Shown piece by piece: positions 1 through 8,789 of a DNA stretch of 64,000 nt (its first letter is position 1; the number at the start of each line of letters is the position of its first letter). Location: assembly GCF_000012725.1 (NCBI RefSeq), contig NC_007406.1, positions 1,020,001 through 1,084,000 of the forward strand, given 5' to 3'. The notes beneath the pieces are model-generated. The model worked only from the letters and a program-made list of their open reading frames with translations. It was not told the origin of the DNA and did no database searches. Both the position numbers and the translations under genes were made by a program. The DNA is from Nitrobacter winogradskyi Nb-255. Its GTDB lineage: Bacteria > Pseudomonadota > Alphaproteobacteria > Rhizobiales > Xanthobacteraceae.

Positions 1-78
1 CCGCAACGCGGACTCGATCGCGATGTTGGCCTGATCGATCATGGCGGATGTCACCGTGCCTGATTTGAATGAGGTCAT
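1..78 (-). CDS. 5' end of an unidentified gene, cut by the window start
   Basis: An ATG at 78 on the minus strand opens a frame that stays open for 26 codons to the window edge (begins MTSFKSGTVTSAMIDQ). Only the N-terminus is visible and I do not recognise it. A dispersed repeat begins 13 bases upstream. The coding call rests only on the open frame, so it is tentative. Confidence 0.35.
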   Translation of the reverse strand, partial: MTSFKSGTVTSAMIDQANIAIESALR

Positions 79-90
79 GCTGGTTCCAGC

Positions 91-191
91 TATAGCGTTT
101 TCGAGCGAGGTGAATACCGGTCCGCGTGAAGAAAGCGCGTGAAATCAAGATCCGAGAGCCTCGCTTCTTGTCTGTCGGAAGCTGAAAGGCT
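91..191 (+). repeat. Dispersed intergenic repeat, copy 1
   Basis: This stretch carries the TATAGCGTTTTCGAGCGAGG core, then an ACCGGTCCGCGTGAAGAAA block and a GAGCCTCGCTTCTTG tail. The same module order recurs at more than a dozen places in the window. The copy is diverged and lacks the perfect terminal hairpin seen in the 50932 copy. Confidence 0.75.
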
Positions 192-340
192 GGGGACGCG
201 AAGCAATGCTCCGTCCGAGCGCTGTGCTTAGCACGCCTGCTTGTGCGATGCGATGCAACTCCGCGTCCTCAACGGCCCGTTAACCATAATTGTTTTAACT
301 CCATTAACGATGGCGCACCCGCGTCGGGCGGGTACCACAA

Positions 341-2062
341 GTGTATATTTTTCTTGGAGTTTTCGGGATCGTGTCTTCCGGTCCAGCGACGGGCTTTTGC
401 CGGAGCGTACCGATCTGGCGCGCGGTTTTGGCGTGCCTCGCTTTCATCGGTCCGGGATGCGCGACTGCCGGGGCGCAGACGCTGAGCGGCGACCAGATCA
501 CGCCGCTTCGGGGCGGACTGTTTCAGCCGCGGGAGTCTTCCTTGCGCCGGTCTGGTGAGCCCGCTGGCGATGTGGCGTCGGTATCCTCCACCATGGCTCC
601 CTCCCGCATCGGCAGGACTCCCACCTACGACATCCCGGCCGCGACCGGCGCGGCCGACACGGGGTATGATTCGCTCAATCGCCGGCGCAAGGAGAAGAAA
701 CTTTATCCCGGCGCGCCGAAACCGAAGCAGCCGCCGGGGCCGGGCAACTTCGTCCCCGTTCCACCGCCCCCGCCGCTATCGGTCCCGCCGTCATCGACCG
801 CCCATACGACGCCGATTGCTCCGGCGATGGCCGGAAGGGTCGAGGGGCAGCCAGCGCGCCGCCGCCTGAAGCGCGATGACGATCCGTTCGGCGCCGCGGG
901 CAATTATGTCGGCAGTTTTTTCGTGAAGTCCGCGGTGGAGTTGTGGGGCGGCTACAATACCAATCCCGGTCGATTCAATCAGCCGAAGGGATCGGCGTTC
1001 TATATGGTCGCGCCGGAATTCGTGGCGGCGTCGGATTGGACGCGGCACTCCCTCCTCGTCGATCTGCGCGGATCGTTCACCGGTTTCGACAGAACCTTTC
1101 CGCTGGGGGCAGATAATCCGCCTCAGTCGGTCATCTCGGTGCCGACGGTGGTGGATCGGCCTGATTTCCTCGGCAGGGCAGTTGGACGTCTCGACGTCAG
1201 GCGCGATACCCGCATCAATTCGGAACTGCGGATGCGGATCGGCATCGACAACCCCGGCAGCCCGAACGTCCAGGCCGGTCTCGCCAGGTATCCGATCTTC
1301 GCTGTAACCGGCGGGACGGCCGGCATCGAACACGACATCAACCGGCTGCAGGTTTCGCTGCATGGATTCGCGGACCGCACCATGTATCAGAACTCGCTAC
1401 TGACGGATGGCACATCGGCGTCCAATGCGGACCGCAACTTCAACCAATACGGCGCCGTGGGGCGCGTCAGCTACGATCTTCTGCCCGGCTTCAAGCCCTT
1501 TGGCGAAGTCGAGGCGGACGCGCGCAACCGCGACACGCGGGTCGATCGCGATGGCTTTCAACGCGACTCCCATGGCGGCTATGCGAAGGTCGGGACCAGC
1601 TTTGAACTGACACGCTTGCTGATCGGTGAAGCCTCTATCGGCTATACCGCCCGCAACTATGCGGACCCGCGTCTCGACCAGTTGACCGGCCTGCTCACCA
1701 GCGGGTCGCTGATCTGGTCGGCGTCGGCGCTGACCACGGCGAGATTCACCTCGGTGACTTTCGTCGATGAATCCTTTGTGCCCGGTGTCGCCGGCGTGCT
1801 GACCCGTTCCCACACCATCGAGATCGATCACGATTTTCGCCGCTGGCTGACGGGGATCGGCAGGTTCACCTACGCGACGCAGGAGTATCGGGGCTCGGAA
1901 CGCTCCGACCAGATCTACTCGATCTCCGGCGATCTCATTTACAGGCTGAACCGGGAATTCCAGATCAAGGCGCAGGTGCGCCACGATGTGCTGAGTACGA
2001 ATATTCCGGGCGCAAACTCGGCGGCGACCGTGGTGATGCTCGGCGTCCGGCTGCAACGCTAA
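341..2062 (+). CDS. Outer-membrane beta-barrel protein (BBP2_2-like)
   Basis: A 573-residue protein, probably an outer-membrane barrel of the BBP2_2 type common in Bradyrhizobiaceae. A hydrophobic signal segment lies near residues 24-45 and ends in a plausible ATAGAQ cleavage site. A Pro-rich linker (about residues 128-160) follows, then about 400 residues of alternating amphipathic strands rich in Tyr, Arg and Gly (AEPEFV/ASIGY-like strands). The last strand, VVMLGVRLQR, is barrel-like. The frame opens at a GTG at 341; a GTG at 371 nearer the signal segment is an alternative start. Function beyond an outer-membrane location is unknown. The gene stands alone, with convergent DUF2478 downstream. 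Confidence 0.7.
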   Translation: MYIFLGVFGIVSSGPATGFCRSVPIWRAVLACLAFIGPGCATAGAQTLSGDQITPLRGGLFQPRESSLRRSGEPAGDVASVSSTMAPSRIGRTPTYDIPAATGAADTGYDSLNRRRKEKKLYPGAPKPKQPPGPGNFVPVPPPPPLSVPPSSTAHTTPIAPAMAGRVEGQPARRRLKRDDDPFGAAGNYVGSFFVKSAVELWGGYNTNPGRFNQPKGSAFYMVAPEFVAASDWTRHSLLVDLRGSFTGFDRTFPLGADNPPQSVISVPTVVDRPDFLGRAVGRLDVRRDTRINSELRMRIGIDNPGSPNVQAGLARYPIFAVTGGTAGIEHDINRLQVSLHGFADRTMYQNSLLTDGTSASNADRNFNQYGAVGRVSYDLLPGFKPFGEVEADARNRDTRVDRDGFQRDSHGGYAKVGTSFELTRLLIGEASIGYTARNYADPRLDQLTGLLTSGSLIWSASALTTARFTSVTFVDESFVPGVAGVLTRSHTIEIDHDFRRWLTGIGRFTYATQEYRGSERSDQIYSISGDLIYRLNREFQIKAQVRHDVLSTNIPGANSAATVVMLGVRLQR

Positions 2063-2128
2063 AAAATCTGCCTTGGCGTTTGTCTTGGCGTTCTTTTGGC
2101 GTTTCTTTTGGCGATTGAGCAACGACGC

Positions 2129-2692
2129 CTATTTCATCACCTCGCAAACCGTCGAATGATCAGGGCGGCGCAGGCTGCCGGCGGGCGTGGACACCAGGCT
2201 CCACCACGCATCCAGCGATTCGTAATCGCAATGTAATTTGACGGTCATGCCGCCGGCGAATTTGATCAGGTCGTCAAAATGATGATGAGGCACCGCGATC
2301 ACGACAGGAATGTCGTCGCCGAGCGCGCGCTCGATTAGGCGGGAGAAGCCTTTGCCCTTGCGTTCCTGCCGGCCAAACCGGTTGACGATCAGGATGTCCG
2401 CGCCTGCGTCGAGTGTTGTTGCAATCCGTTCACCGGCGGTCGTCAACTGGCCGACATCCAGCCGGCATCCCGCCGACTCCTGATCGAGGCGTTGATGGAG
2501 CTGAAGCTGCTCGCCCGTCGGCATCAGCATCGCCGACAGGCCGGCATCGATGCAGTGGCGGCCCAGCTGGACAATGCCCACGGCGCGGTAGCCGCTCGCG
2601 TTCAGACCGGAAGCGAACTCATAAAGGACATTATCGGGATCTTCTCCCGCCGTATAGACCAGAGCGGCAAGGTCGCATTGGGCGTCGAACAT
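2129..2692 (-). CDS. DUF2478 family protein, molybdenum-associated putative NTPase
   Basis: A 187-residue cytosolic protein resembling DUF2478, a family usually encoded beside molybdenum transport or regulation genes. The N-terminus (AALVYTAGEDPDNVLYEFA) and central DILIVNRFGRQE strand fit a nucleotide-binding alpha/beta fold, but no perfect Walker A is visible. The biochemical role is not established. The ModE-type regulator lies upstream on the same strand (stop at 2952). A good ModE-type palindrome sits at 2795-2818, about 100 bases upstream of this start, which suggests molybdate-dependent control. The family call is from remembered sequence pattern, not a search. Confidence 0.6.
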   Translation of the reverse strand: MFDAQCDLAALVYTAGEDPDNVLYEFASGLNASGYRAVGIVQLGRHCIDAGLSAMLMPTGEQLQLHQRLDQESAGCRLDVGQLTTAGERIATTLDAGADILIVNRFGRQERKGKGFSRLIERALGDDIPVVIAVPHHHFDDLIKFAGGMTVKLHCDYESLDAWWSLVSTPAGSLRRPDHSTVCEVMK

Positions 2693-2794
2693 GGTCCGCC
2701 TCCTTCAAGGGCGCCGTCGCGCTCGTCATGATCCGCCGGCGGTGTGGAGGCCCGAAGCCATGTATTCGGCTTCTCTCCCGCCACCGGCCCCAAT

Positions 2795-2818
2795 CGATGT
2801 ATTCGATTATATATCACG
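2795..2818 (-). promoter_or_regulatory. Candidate ModE operator upstream of the DUF2478 gene
   Basis: Half-sites CGATGTATT and TATATCACG are separated by six bases. Against the classical arrangement CGCTATATA-N6-TATATAACG the right arm matches 8 of 9 and the left 6 of 9. It lies between modE and the DUF2478 gene, in the promoter region of the latter. Confidence 0.5.
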
Positions 2819-2951
2819 AAGAAAAGAATGAGGCCAGCGCGCTGCGCGGGCGAGGTGGTGTGACAGGAATGGCGCGAGGGTCCGGGTCCGGCCCGGCATG
2901 ACGCCGTCGACCGCCCGATACATGATCGCTCTGGATCAATCGCGCCCCGGA

Positions 2952-3356
2952 TCAACGAGACTTGGCGTTCCTGTCTCGTTCGGTGCTTTTTTTCGGGTGC
3001 CGGATATCGTTTCGCAGCGCCTCAAGCTCCTTGTGGACCGCGCTGGCGGCGTCGCGTTCGATCTTGCGATAGCGGGCGACCAGCGACACTCCGAACGGGG
3101 TGAGGACCGCGCCGCCGCCGTTCTTGCCGCCGGTCTGCCGCGCGACCGCCGCCTGCCGGCAGATGCGATTTATTTCATCGACGAGATCCCACGCGCGCTT
3201 GTAGGACATGTCCATGGCGCGTCCGGCGGCCGAAATCGAGCCGCAGGTCTGTATGCTCTCGAGCAGCTCAATTTTACCCGGTCCGATGCGGCCCTTGGGA
3301 TCGAGATCGATCCGTAAACTCAGTGAGGGAAGTGATCTGTTGGACGAAGCCTGCAT
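2952..3356 (-). CDS. modE: ModE-type molybdate regulator, DNA-binding domain only
   Basis: A 134-residue winged-helix protein. Residues 20-110 match the N-terminal LysR-like DNA-binding domain of ModE: GPGKIELLESIQTCGSISAA, then the recognition region GRAMDMSYKRAWDLVDEIN, then GGKNGGGAVLTPFG. Full-length ModE has about 260 residues with a C-terminal pair of molybdate-binding MOP domains. Those are absent here; the protein ends in a basic tail. It probably binds the ModE-type palindromes found at 2795, 11540 and 13869, but how it would sense molybdate is not visible. The DUF2478 gene lies downstream on the same strand. Confidence 0.75.
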   Translation of the reverse strand: MQASSNRSLPSLSLRIDLDPKGRIGPGKIELLESIQTCGSISAAGRAMDMSYKRAWDLVDEINRICRQAAVARQTGGKNGGGAVLTPFGVSLVARYRKIERDAASAVHKELEALRNDIRHPKKSTERDRNAKSR

Positions 3357-3423
3357 TTCATGCTCGGTGTTTCACGATCCAAGCCATCTGGAAACCGGAC
3401 TATACATCATTCGACGGTGAACG

Positions 3424-5961
3424 TCAGCTTTCTATTGATCTTATCCGCCGCCGTGATGCTCCGGAACGCTCGCTGTCGGCAAGGTCGCGCACCAGGGTTT
3501 CGATACGATCGAGGTTATGCACGTGCAGGTCCCGCTTCGCGTTCGGAAGCTCGATTCCTTCCTTACGGAAGCGCTTGAGAATTTCGAGCCTCACCTCGTT
3601 GGCGGCGCCTGCGTCGATGCCGATGTGAGCGACGTGAAAGAACACCGAGAATTCCAGCGCGTCGGGGCCGAAATTATTGAGAATTGCGAACGGTTCAGGT
3701 GACTTCAGGGCGCGCGGGTGGCGCGAGACGATGTCGAGCAGGATTGCAAGAACCTTGTCCGGGTCCGCATTGCTGGAGGTGCTGACCGCCACGGACAGAC
3801 GGGCCGAATAGCTGCCATGCATCCAGTTGACCACCTGACCGCTGATCAGTTCCGCGTTTGGCACGATCACCGAGACGTTATCATAGGTGGCGATCTCGGT
3901 GGCGCGGACGTTGATGCGCTTCACGACGCCCATGCGGGTGCCGACCTCGATGCGGTCTCCGACCTTGATCGGTCGCTCCACAAGCAGAATCAGGCCGGAG
4001 ACGAAGTTGTTGATGATGGATTGCAGTCCGAAGCCGATGCCGACCGACAGCGCGCCGGCCACGATAGCGACGTTCTGCAAGTTAAGTCCGACATATGACA
4101 GCGCGATCAGGGTGGCTAGAATAACCCCCGCATAGCCAGCCCCGGTGCCGATCGAACTGCGAACGCCGACATCGAGATTCGTTTCCGGGAGGAAACGCTC
4201 CTCCAGCCATCGCTTGAGCGCGCGCGTGGCGACGACGCCGATGGTGAGCACCGCAAGCGCGCCGAGAATCTGGGACGGCGAAATGGTGATGTTGCCGATT
4301 TGAAAGCTGAAGAACGCCGACGACATCGAGGTGACGACGTCGTCGGAGCGAATTCCCCACGTTGTGAGGATGAAGAAGGCTGTAAGTCCGATCAGGGACA
4401 GCTGGATGAGGCCGCCGAGCACCGCGGCGATCTGGCGGACCGCGCCGCTCCCCAGGCCAGCGGTTTGCCGCAGAAAACGGCCGATCGCGCCATTGAAGGC
4501 GAACGTCGTATTGACGAGAACCGCCGAGAACCGGCTCAGGAGGATGAAACTCATGAGCGCGACGACCATCACCACCATTTCGATCGTGATGAAGCGGCCT
4601 AACGCGACATATCCTGCGAGGGGTCCGATAACGGCGGCCATGGCCATCACCCAGCCGACCGGAATCAGCAGGCGCCACGCGGATCTTTGGGCGGAGGAAG
4701 GGGCGGCGGATTCCTCCTCGGCTTCGGTGGCGGCCGCAACGCGCAGCGCGCCCATGAAGAGAAGCGCTTTCGTGATCGCAAGAGTCGCCTGGCTCGCGAT
4801 CGTAAGCTCGATTGGCGGGGCGATCGCCAGACTGAGCGCGTCGAGAACGATGCCGACCGCGGTGACCATGGCGAGCAGCACCGAGTAGGAGATCAGGCCG
4901 TCGGCCGCGGCATTGTCCAGTTCGATCAGGCGCCATGATGGGCGGCCGGGTGCGAGGACCGCGCTGGTCAGCCGGATAAAAAAGAACCCGAAGGTGATGC
5001 CGAGAAACAGGGCCCGAACGATCGGCGTCACGTCGCCTGGAAGAACCTCGAGCGTCAGGAGCGCCTGGTAAAGCACCAGCAGCGCGACGGCCGTCAGCGC
5101 GGTGTCGGTGAAGACGATCGCGGCCGCGGAACCCGTCTTCCGCAGCGCGCTGGGATTGGCGATCTCGGGATCCCTCGTCGTCCATCGTGACCACCAGCGC
5201 CTGCCCGGTGACAGGAAGAATCCGAGCACGACGATGGCGGCGATAACAAAGCCGGACGCGGCGCGAAGCGGCTGTGACGACAGCACGCGCCCCCACTTGG
5301 CGAGCAGGTCGACCAGGCGGCCGGCGGCAATCGGAGCCGCGTTCGCGGCCGTGAGCCAGAACGTGGGATTGACGAGGCTTGCGGAGCGCTGCAGCACGGA
5401 TTCATTGAATACCGCGCGCCGCCGATCGGAGATCGCGTCGATCGTCTGCTGGGCTCGCACGTTGATGAGCTTGGCCTGCTGGATGACGCCTTGCCTTGCG
5501 GCGATCTCGGCCAACAGCTTGGCCCGTTCGAGCTTGACGTCGTCGGGCTGTGGAGCGGTGGCCTCGGGGCTCGGCGCTAGTTCGGCGGCGCGCGCGCTGG
5601 CCGCCTCGAGGCGGGGCGTGATTCTCGATACCAGTTCGCGTGCTTCGCGCTGCGCGGTCGCGGATCGATCCCGAAGATCGTTCAGCACGGTGTCGTGAAT
5701 CACTCGGGCGCGCAGCATCGCCTCGACCTGATCGAGCGTCTGCTTCCACTCATCGAGTTTCGACTGTGCTCGCGGAAACTCCGGCGCGGGGACAGACGGC
5801 AGATCCTCAGCGGGAGCAGGAGGCGCGGCGGGTGCGGCGGCCGGGCTTGCCGGCTTGCCGTTCCCGGCTGCCGGCGCCGTCGCAGTTGCTGCTGAAGCGG
5901 CATTCAGTGGCAGCCAGGATAAAAAGATGATGAAGAAAATGGCCGCGCGGATTGTCTTCAT
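3424..5961 (-). CDS. Large MscS-family mechanosensitive channel (DUF3772 type)
   Basis: An 845-residue inner-membrane protein. It has a signal peptide (residues 1-24), an Ala/Pro-rich linker and a periplasmic coiled-coil region of the DUF3772 type (about 65-200). About ten hydrophobic segments follow between residues 230 and 620. The MscS pore and beta domain (about 620-800) includes VGIGFGLQSIINNFVSGLIL and VERPIKVGDRIEVG. Such channels release solutes on hypo-osmotic shock. The size matches the large alphaproteobacterial MscS proteins with N-terminal extensions. It is monocistronic; its stop lies about 70 bases from the divergent modE start. Confidence 0.85.
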   Translation of the reverse strand: MKTIRAAIFFIIFLSWLPLNAASAATATAPAAGNGKPASPAAAPAAPPAPAEDLPSVPAPEFPRAQSKLDEWKQTLDQVEAMLRARVIHDTVLNDLRDRSATAQREARELVSRITPRLEAASARAAELAPSPEATAPQPDDVKLERAKLLAEIAARQGVIQQAKLINVRAQQTIDAISDRRRAVFNESVLQRSASLVNPTFWLTAANAAPIAAGRLVDLLAKWGRVLSSQPLRAASGFVIAAIVVLGFFLSPGRRWWSRWTTRDPEIANPSALRKTGSAAAIVFTDTALTAVALLVLYQALLTLEVLPGDVTPIVRALFLGITFGFFFIRLTSAVLAPGRPSWRLIELDNAAADGLISYSVLLAMVTAVGIVLDALSLAIAPPIELTIASQATLAITKALLFMGALRVAAATEAEEESAAPSSAQRSAWRLLIPVGWVMAMAAVIGPLAGYVALGRFITIEMVVMVVALMSFILLSRFSAVLVNTTFAFNGAIGRFLRQTAGLGSGAVRQIAAVLGGLIQLSLIGLTAFFILTTWGIRSDDVVTSMSSAFFSFQIGNITISPSQILGALAVLTIGVVATRALKRWLEERFLPETNLDVGVRSSIGTGAGYAGVILATLIALSYVGLNLQNVAIVAGALSVGIGFGLQSIINNFVSGLILLVERPIKVGDRIEVGTRMGVVKRINVRATEIATYDNVSVIVPNAELISGQVVNWMHGSYSARLSVAVSTSSNADPDKVLAILLDIVSRHPRALKSPEPFAILNNFGPDALEFSVFFHVAHIGIDAGAANEVRLEILKRFRKEGIELPNAKRDLHVHNLDRIETLVRDLADSERSGASRRRIRSIES

Positions 5962-6440
5962 GCTCTTTGCCTATCGAAACCGCAGAGGATTGACGATGCA
6001 GCATTCCAGAACGGAATGGCGGAGCGGGCCGTAACGGCTTTCCGGTGCTGTCCGACCGTGTAATGCGCGTGAAAGCGCACAGTTCATTTTCGGGGTACAA
6101 TAGGTAGAAATCCGCCTATTGTGTGTAGGATGGTTCAGTCGCCGCTGACTCTAGCGAAATGATCCGGTATCCGGCCTCTCGTCAATGCTTGTCGGGGCAG
6201 GTCGGCGGCCAGGTTAAAGGCGAATGCCGGCCGCAGCCTTCAGGCCAATCCGTCAGGCCAATCCGTCGCGGCCGGTCGGGGTGTCGCCGTCGGCTCATAT
6301 CGGCACATTCTGTCTATATGATTGATAAAATTATCATATTTCATTGAGTGATCCACCTCACGGTTTCTCCCGGCTCAATGGCTCAGGGTAGCGCATCGAA
6401 ACCGGCCCGCAAGTTTACGGCCAGCCCGAGGAGCCTCACG
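5962..6440. other. Intergenic region with a palindrome
   Basis: I see no convincing gene in these 479 bases. They contain a 13-base direct duplication (TCAGGCCAATCCG twice) near 6239-6265. An AT-rich inverted repeat, ATATGAT (6316-6322) and ATCATAT (6333-6339), encloses a second one, TGATAA-AA-TTATCA (6323-6336). The latter may be an operator for the small secreted protein downstream. Confidence 0.4.
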
Positions 6441-6716
6441 ATGACCGCCATTCACGCTGAAACTGCCCGTCAAGTCTCCGCGATCCTGGCGGTCGCGGCC
6501 ATTCTGACCACGCTGGCCAGCCCGAGCTTTGCTTTCACGGCTGAAGCGCAACGACAGTGCACCGGCGACGCATTTCGCCTGTGCAGCTCCGAGATCCCGA
6601 ATATCGGCCGGATCACCGCCTGCATGGTCAAAAACCGCTCCAGCCTCAGCTCGGGCTGCCGTGTCGAACTCGACAAAGGGCTATCCGCACGAACTCACAG
6701 GGTCGCCGCGCAGTAG
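6441..6716 (+). CDS. Small secreted Cys-rich repeat protein
   Basis: A 91-residue protein with a signal peptide (residues 1-32, ending SPSFAF). One module follows: CTGDAFRLCSSEIPNIGRI, then C-x3-N and a final C. This resembles the Cys-rich repeat found in bacterial and Golgi (GLG1) proteins. Four cysteines could form two disulfides in the periplasm. A paralogue with the same module sits at 55955-56239. The start at 6441 is chosen because GAGGAG lies 8 bases upstream; an upstream in-frame GTG at 6348 has no such signal. Function unknown. Confidence 0.7.
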   Translation: MTAIHAETARQVSAILAVAAILTTLASPSFAFTAEAQRQCTGDAFRLCSSEIPNIGRITACMVKNRSSLSSGCRVELDKGLSARTHRVAAQ

Positions 6717-6844
6717 AACGGCTGAATTTATCAGGTGTCATCTGTTGTTGCTCCCCCTTTTGCTCCCTTGTAGTTAGGGAGGTGCGCCTCACAACGTCCG
6801 CTGTATGGGCGAAGTCGGCCAGCCTAATTTCAGGGGATTGTCGA

Positions 6845-8074
6845 ATGGCAGGTAACGATCCTGGCGCGCCTGCAAATCCGGCAGAGTCCGACGCAGGCGA
6901 TCATGCCTACGCAGCCGTGATGGCGCGGGCGAGGGCGCTGGTGCCGGAGCTACGTGATCGGGCTGCCAGAAGCGAGGAGTTGCGGCGTCTGCCGCCGGAG
7001 ACCGAGAAGGAATTTCATGACGCCGGATTATTCAAGATCCTGCAGCCGAGGCGGGTCGGCGGCCTTGAACTCGACTACGTTGCTCTGGTTGACCTTGCCG
7101 AGGCGATTGCCGTCGCCGACGCATCCGCGGCCTGGACGCTGGCCAACCTTGCGAGTCATCACTGGATGCTCGGCATGTTCGACCGTCGGGCCCAGGACGC
7201 CGTCTGGGCGAAAGATCCAAATGCTTTGATCGCGTCGTCCTTCGTGTTTCCTTCCGGTCGCGCCACCAAGGTCGAGGGTGGGTATCGCTTGCAGGGGCGC
7301 TGGCCGTTCTCCTCGGGAGTGGACTGCTGCACGTGGAACATGCTCGCCGGGCACGTTTCATCCGATGATGAAGCAGATGGCATCGAGTACAGGATTTTCC
7401 TGGTCCCTCGCGAGCGCTATCGGATCATCGATATGTGGAACGCCGCGGGCCTGAAAGGAACGGGCTCGAACGACGTTGCAGCCGACGACCTCTTCGTCGA
7501 GGAGGCGATGACCCTGTCGGTCGCGGATATCGCCGGAGGTCCGTCACCCGGCAGCGCCGTCAATCCGAATCCGCTTTATGCGCTGCCGGTCTTCGCGCTG
7601 TTTCCGTTCGTGCTGTCCGGGGTGGCGCTCGGCAACGCCCAGGGGTGTCTCAATGACTACATCGAGATCGCGCGGCACCGCGCAACCACTTTCAACCGCG
7701 CCAGGCTCGGCGATCTCCAGTCCACGCAGATCAAGATCGCCGAAGCGTCCGCGAAGATCGACGCCGCTCGCCTGGTCATGCGCTCGATCTGCATCAGGGC
7801 GATTTCCGATGCGAAACGCGGGCTTGTCCCCGACATGGCGGTGAAAACCGGGTGGCGGCGCGATGGCGCTTATGCCGTGACCTTGTGCACGGAAGCGGTG
7901 TCGTTGCTGTTTGCGTCAAGCGGCGCGCGCGGATTGTTCGCCGCCGCTCCGCTGCAGCGCCAGTTCCGCGATGCGGTCGCGATCAACTCCCATATCGCAT
8001 TCAGCTTCGATGCTGCGGGCACGGATTACGGCCGGGTCGCCCTCGGGCTGCCGTCGCAGAATCTGACGTTGTGA
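6845..8074 (+). CDS. Flavin-dependent monooxygenase, acyl-CoA dehydrogenase fold
   Basis: A 409-residue protein of the group D flavin monooxygenases (HpaH/HsaA-like), which use reduced flavin supplied by a separate reductase to hydroxylate aromatic or related substrates. Visible features are an N-terminal helical domain (RRLPPETEKEFHDAGLFKIL, GGLELDY), the middle beta domain (GRWPFSSGVDCCTW) and a C-terminal helical domain of acyl-CoA dehydrogenase type 2. The start at 6845 follows a signal-free upstream frame extension that overlaps the preceding gene and is unlikely to be coding. The reductase gene begins 8 bases after the stop, supporting a two-component enzyme. The substrate cannot be told. 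Confidence 0.8.
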   Translation: MAGNDPGAPANPAESDAGDHAYAAVMARARALVPELRDRAARSEELRRLPPETEKEFHDAGLFKILQPRRVGGLELDYVALVDLAEAIAVADASAAWTLANLASHHWMLGMFDRRAQDAVWAKDPNALIASSFVFPSGRATKVEGGYRLQGRWPFSSGVDCCTWNMLAGHVSSDDEADGIEYRIFLVPRERYRIIDMWNAAGLKGTGSNDVAADDLFVEEAMTLSVADIAGGPSPGSAVNPNPLYALPVFALFPFVLSGVALGNAQGCLNDYIEIARHRATTFNRARLGDLQSTQIKIAEASAKIDAARLVMRSICIRAISDAKRGLVPDMAVKTGWRRDGAYAVTLCTEAVSLLFASSGARGLFAAAPLQRQFRDAVAINSHIAFSFDAAGTDYGRVALGLPSQNLTL

Positions 8075-8082
8075 GGCGTCTG

Positions 8083-8625
8083 ATGACTGACGGTTCTGAA
8101 CTTCCCGACACGCCGGATCCGGCTCGTGAACTGGCGAGCGGGGAGTCGACTCTCGATCCGCGCGACTTCCGCAATGCGCTCGGAACCTATGCGACGGGCG
8201 TCACCATCATCACGGCTGTCGACGAGGAAGGAACGCCGCACGGGTTAACGTGCAACTCGTTCGCGTCGGTCTCGCTGAATCCGCCGCTGGTGCTGTGGAG
8301 CCTCGTGATCTATTCGCGGAACATGAGCGTCTTTCAAAACGCCAGCCATTTCGCCGTCAATGTGCTCGGGGCTTCACAACAAGGGCTCGCGACCAAATTC
8401 GCGCAGCCGTCGAGCCGGAAGTTCGAGGGGGTCGGCTGGAAACCGGGTCTCGGCGGCGCTCCGCTTCTGGCGGGCAGCGTTGCGAGCTTTGAATGTCGAG
8501 CCGTCGATCGTTATTACGGCGGAGATCACGTCATCTTCCTCGGCGCCGTGGAAGCCTATAGCTACAACCGGGACGAGGCGCTGTTGTTTTCCCGCGGCAA
8601 GTATGGCCGCTTCGTCGGCGAATGA
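8083..8625 (+). CDS. Flavin reductase partner of the upstream monooxygenase
   Basis: A 180-residue protein of the flavin reductase-like (FMN-binding split barrel) family. Typical elements are DFRNALGTYATGVTIITAV, the GLTCNSFASVSLNPPLVLWS block and GGDHVIFLGAVEAY near the C-terminus. It reduces FMN or FAD with NAD(P)H and delivers the flavin to the oxygenase encoded just upstream. A GTG at 8071 overlapping the previous stop is an alternative start. The pair forms a tight operon. Confidence 0.85.
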   Translation: MTDGSELPDTPDPARELASGESTLDPRDFRNALGTYATGVTIITAVDEEGTPHGLTCNSFASVSLNPPLVLWSLVIYSRNMSVFQNASHFAVNVLGASQQGLATKFAQPSSRKFEGVGWKPGLGGAPLLAGSVASFECRAVDRYYGGDHVIFLGAVEAYSYNRDEALLFSRGKYGRFVGE

Positions 8626-8789
8626 CGGCCTGCTGGCCCTGATGCGCAAGCAGCCTGAATTCCGGCGATGTCTCGCAAGCCGGCATGTCGGATGCCCTTG
8701 CCGCGGCGCTTCCAGCCCGACTTTCCTCCACCTCCGGGGCGGGTTCGCCACCGCCCGCATCCTGCCGCGATTGAATGTTTGGGAGCACG

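Noticed and set aside
4082-5296. 404-codon minus-strand frame overlapping the MscS gene
   Set aside because: It lies in another frame of the same strand and is Arg/His-rich, typical of a shifted GC-rich frame.
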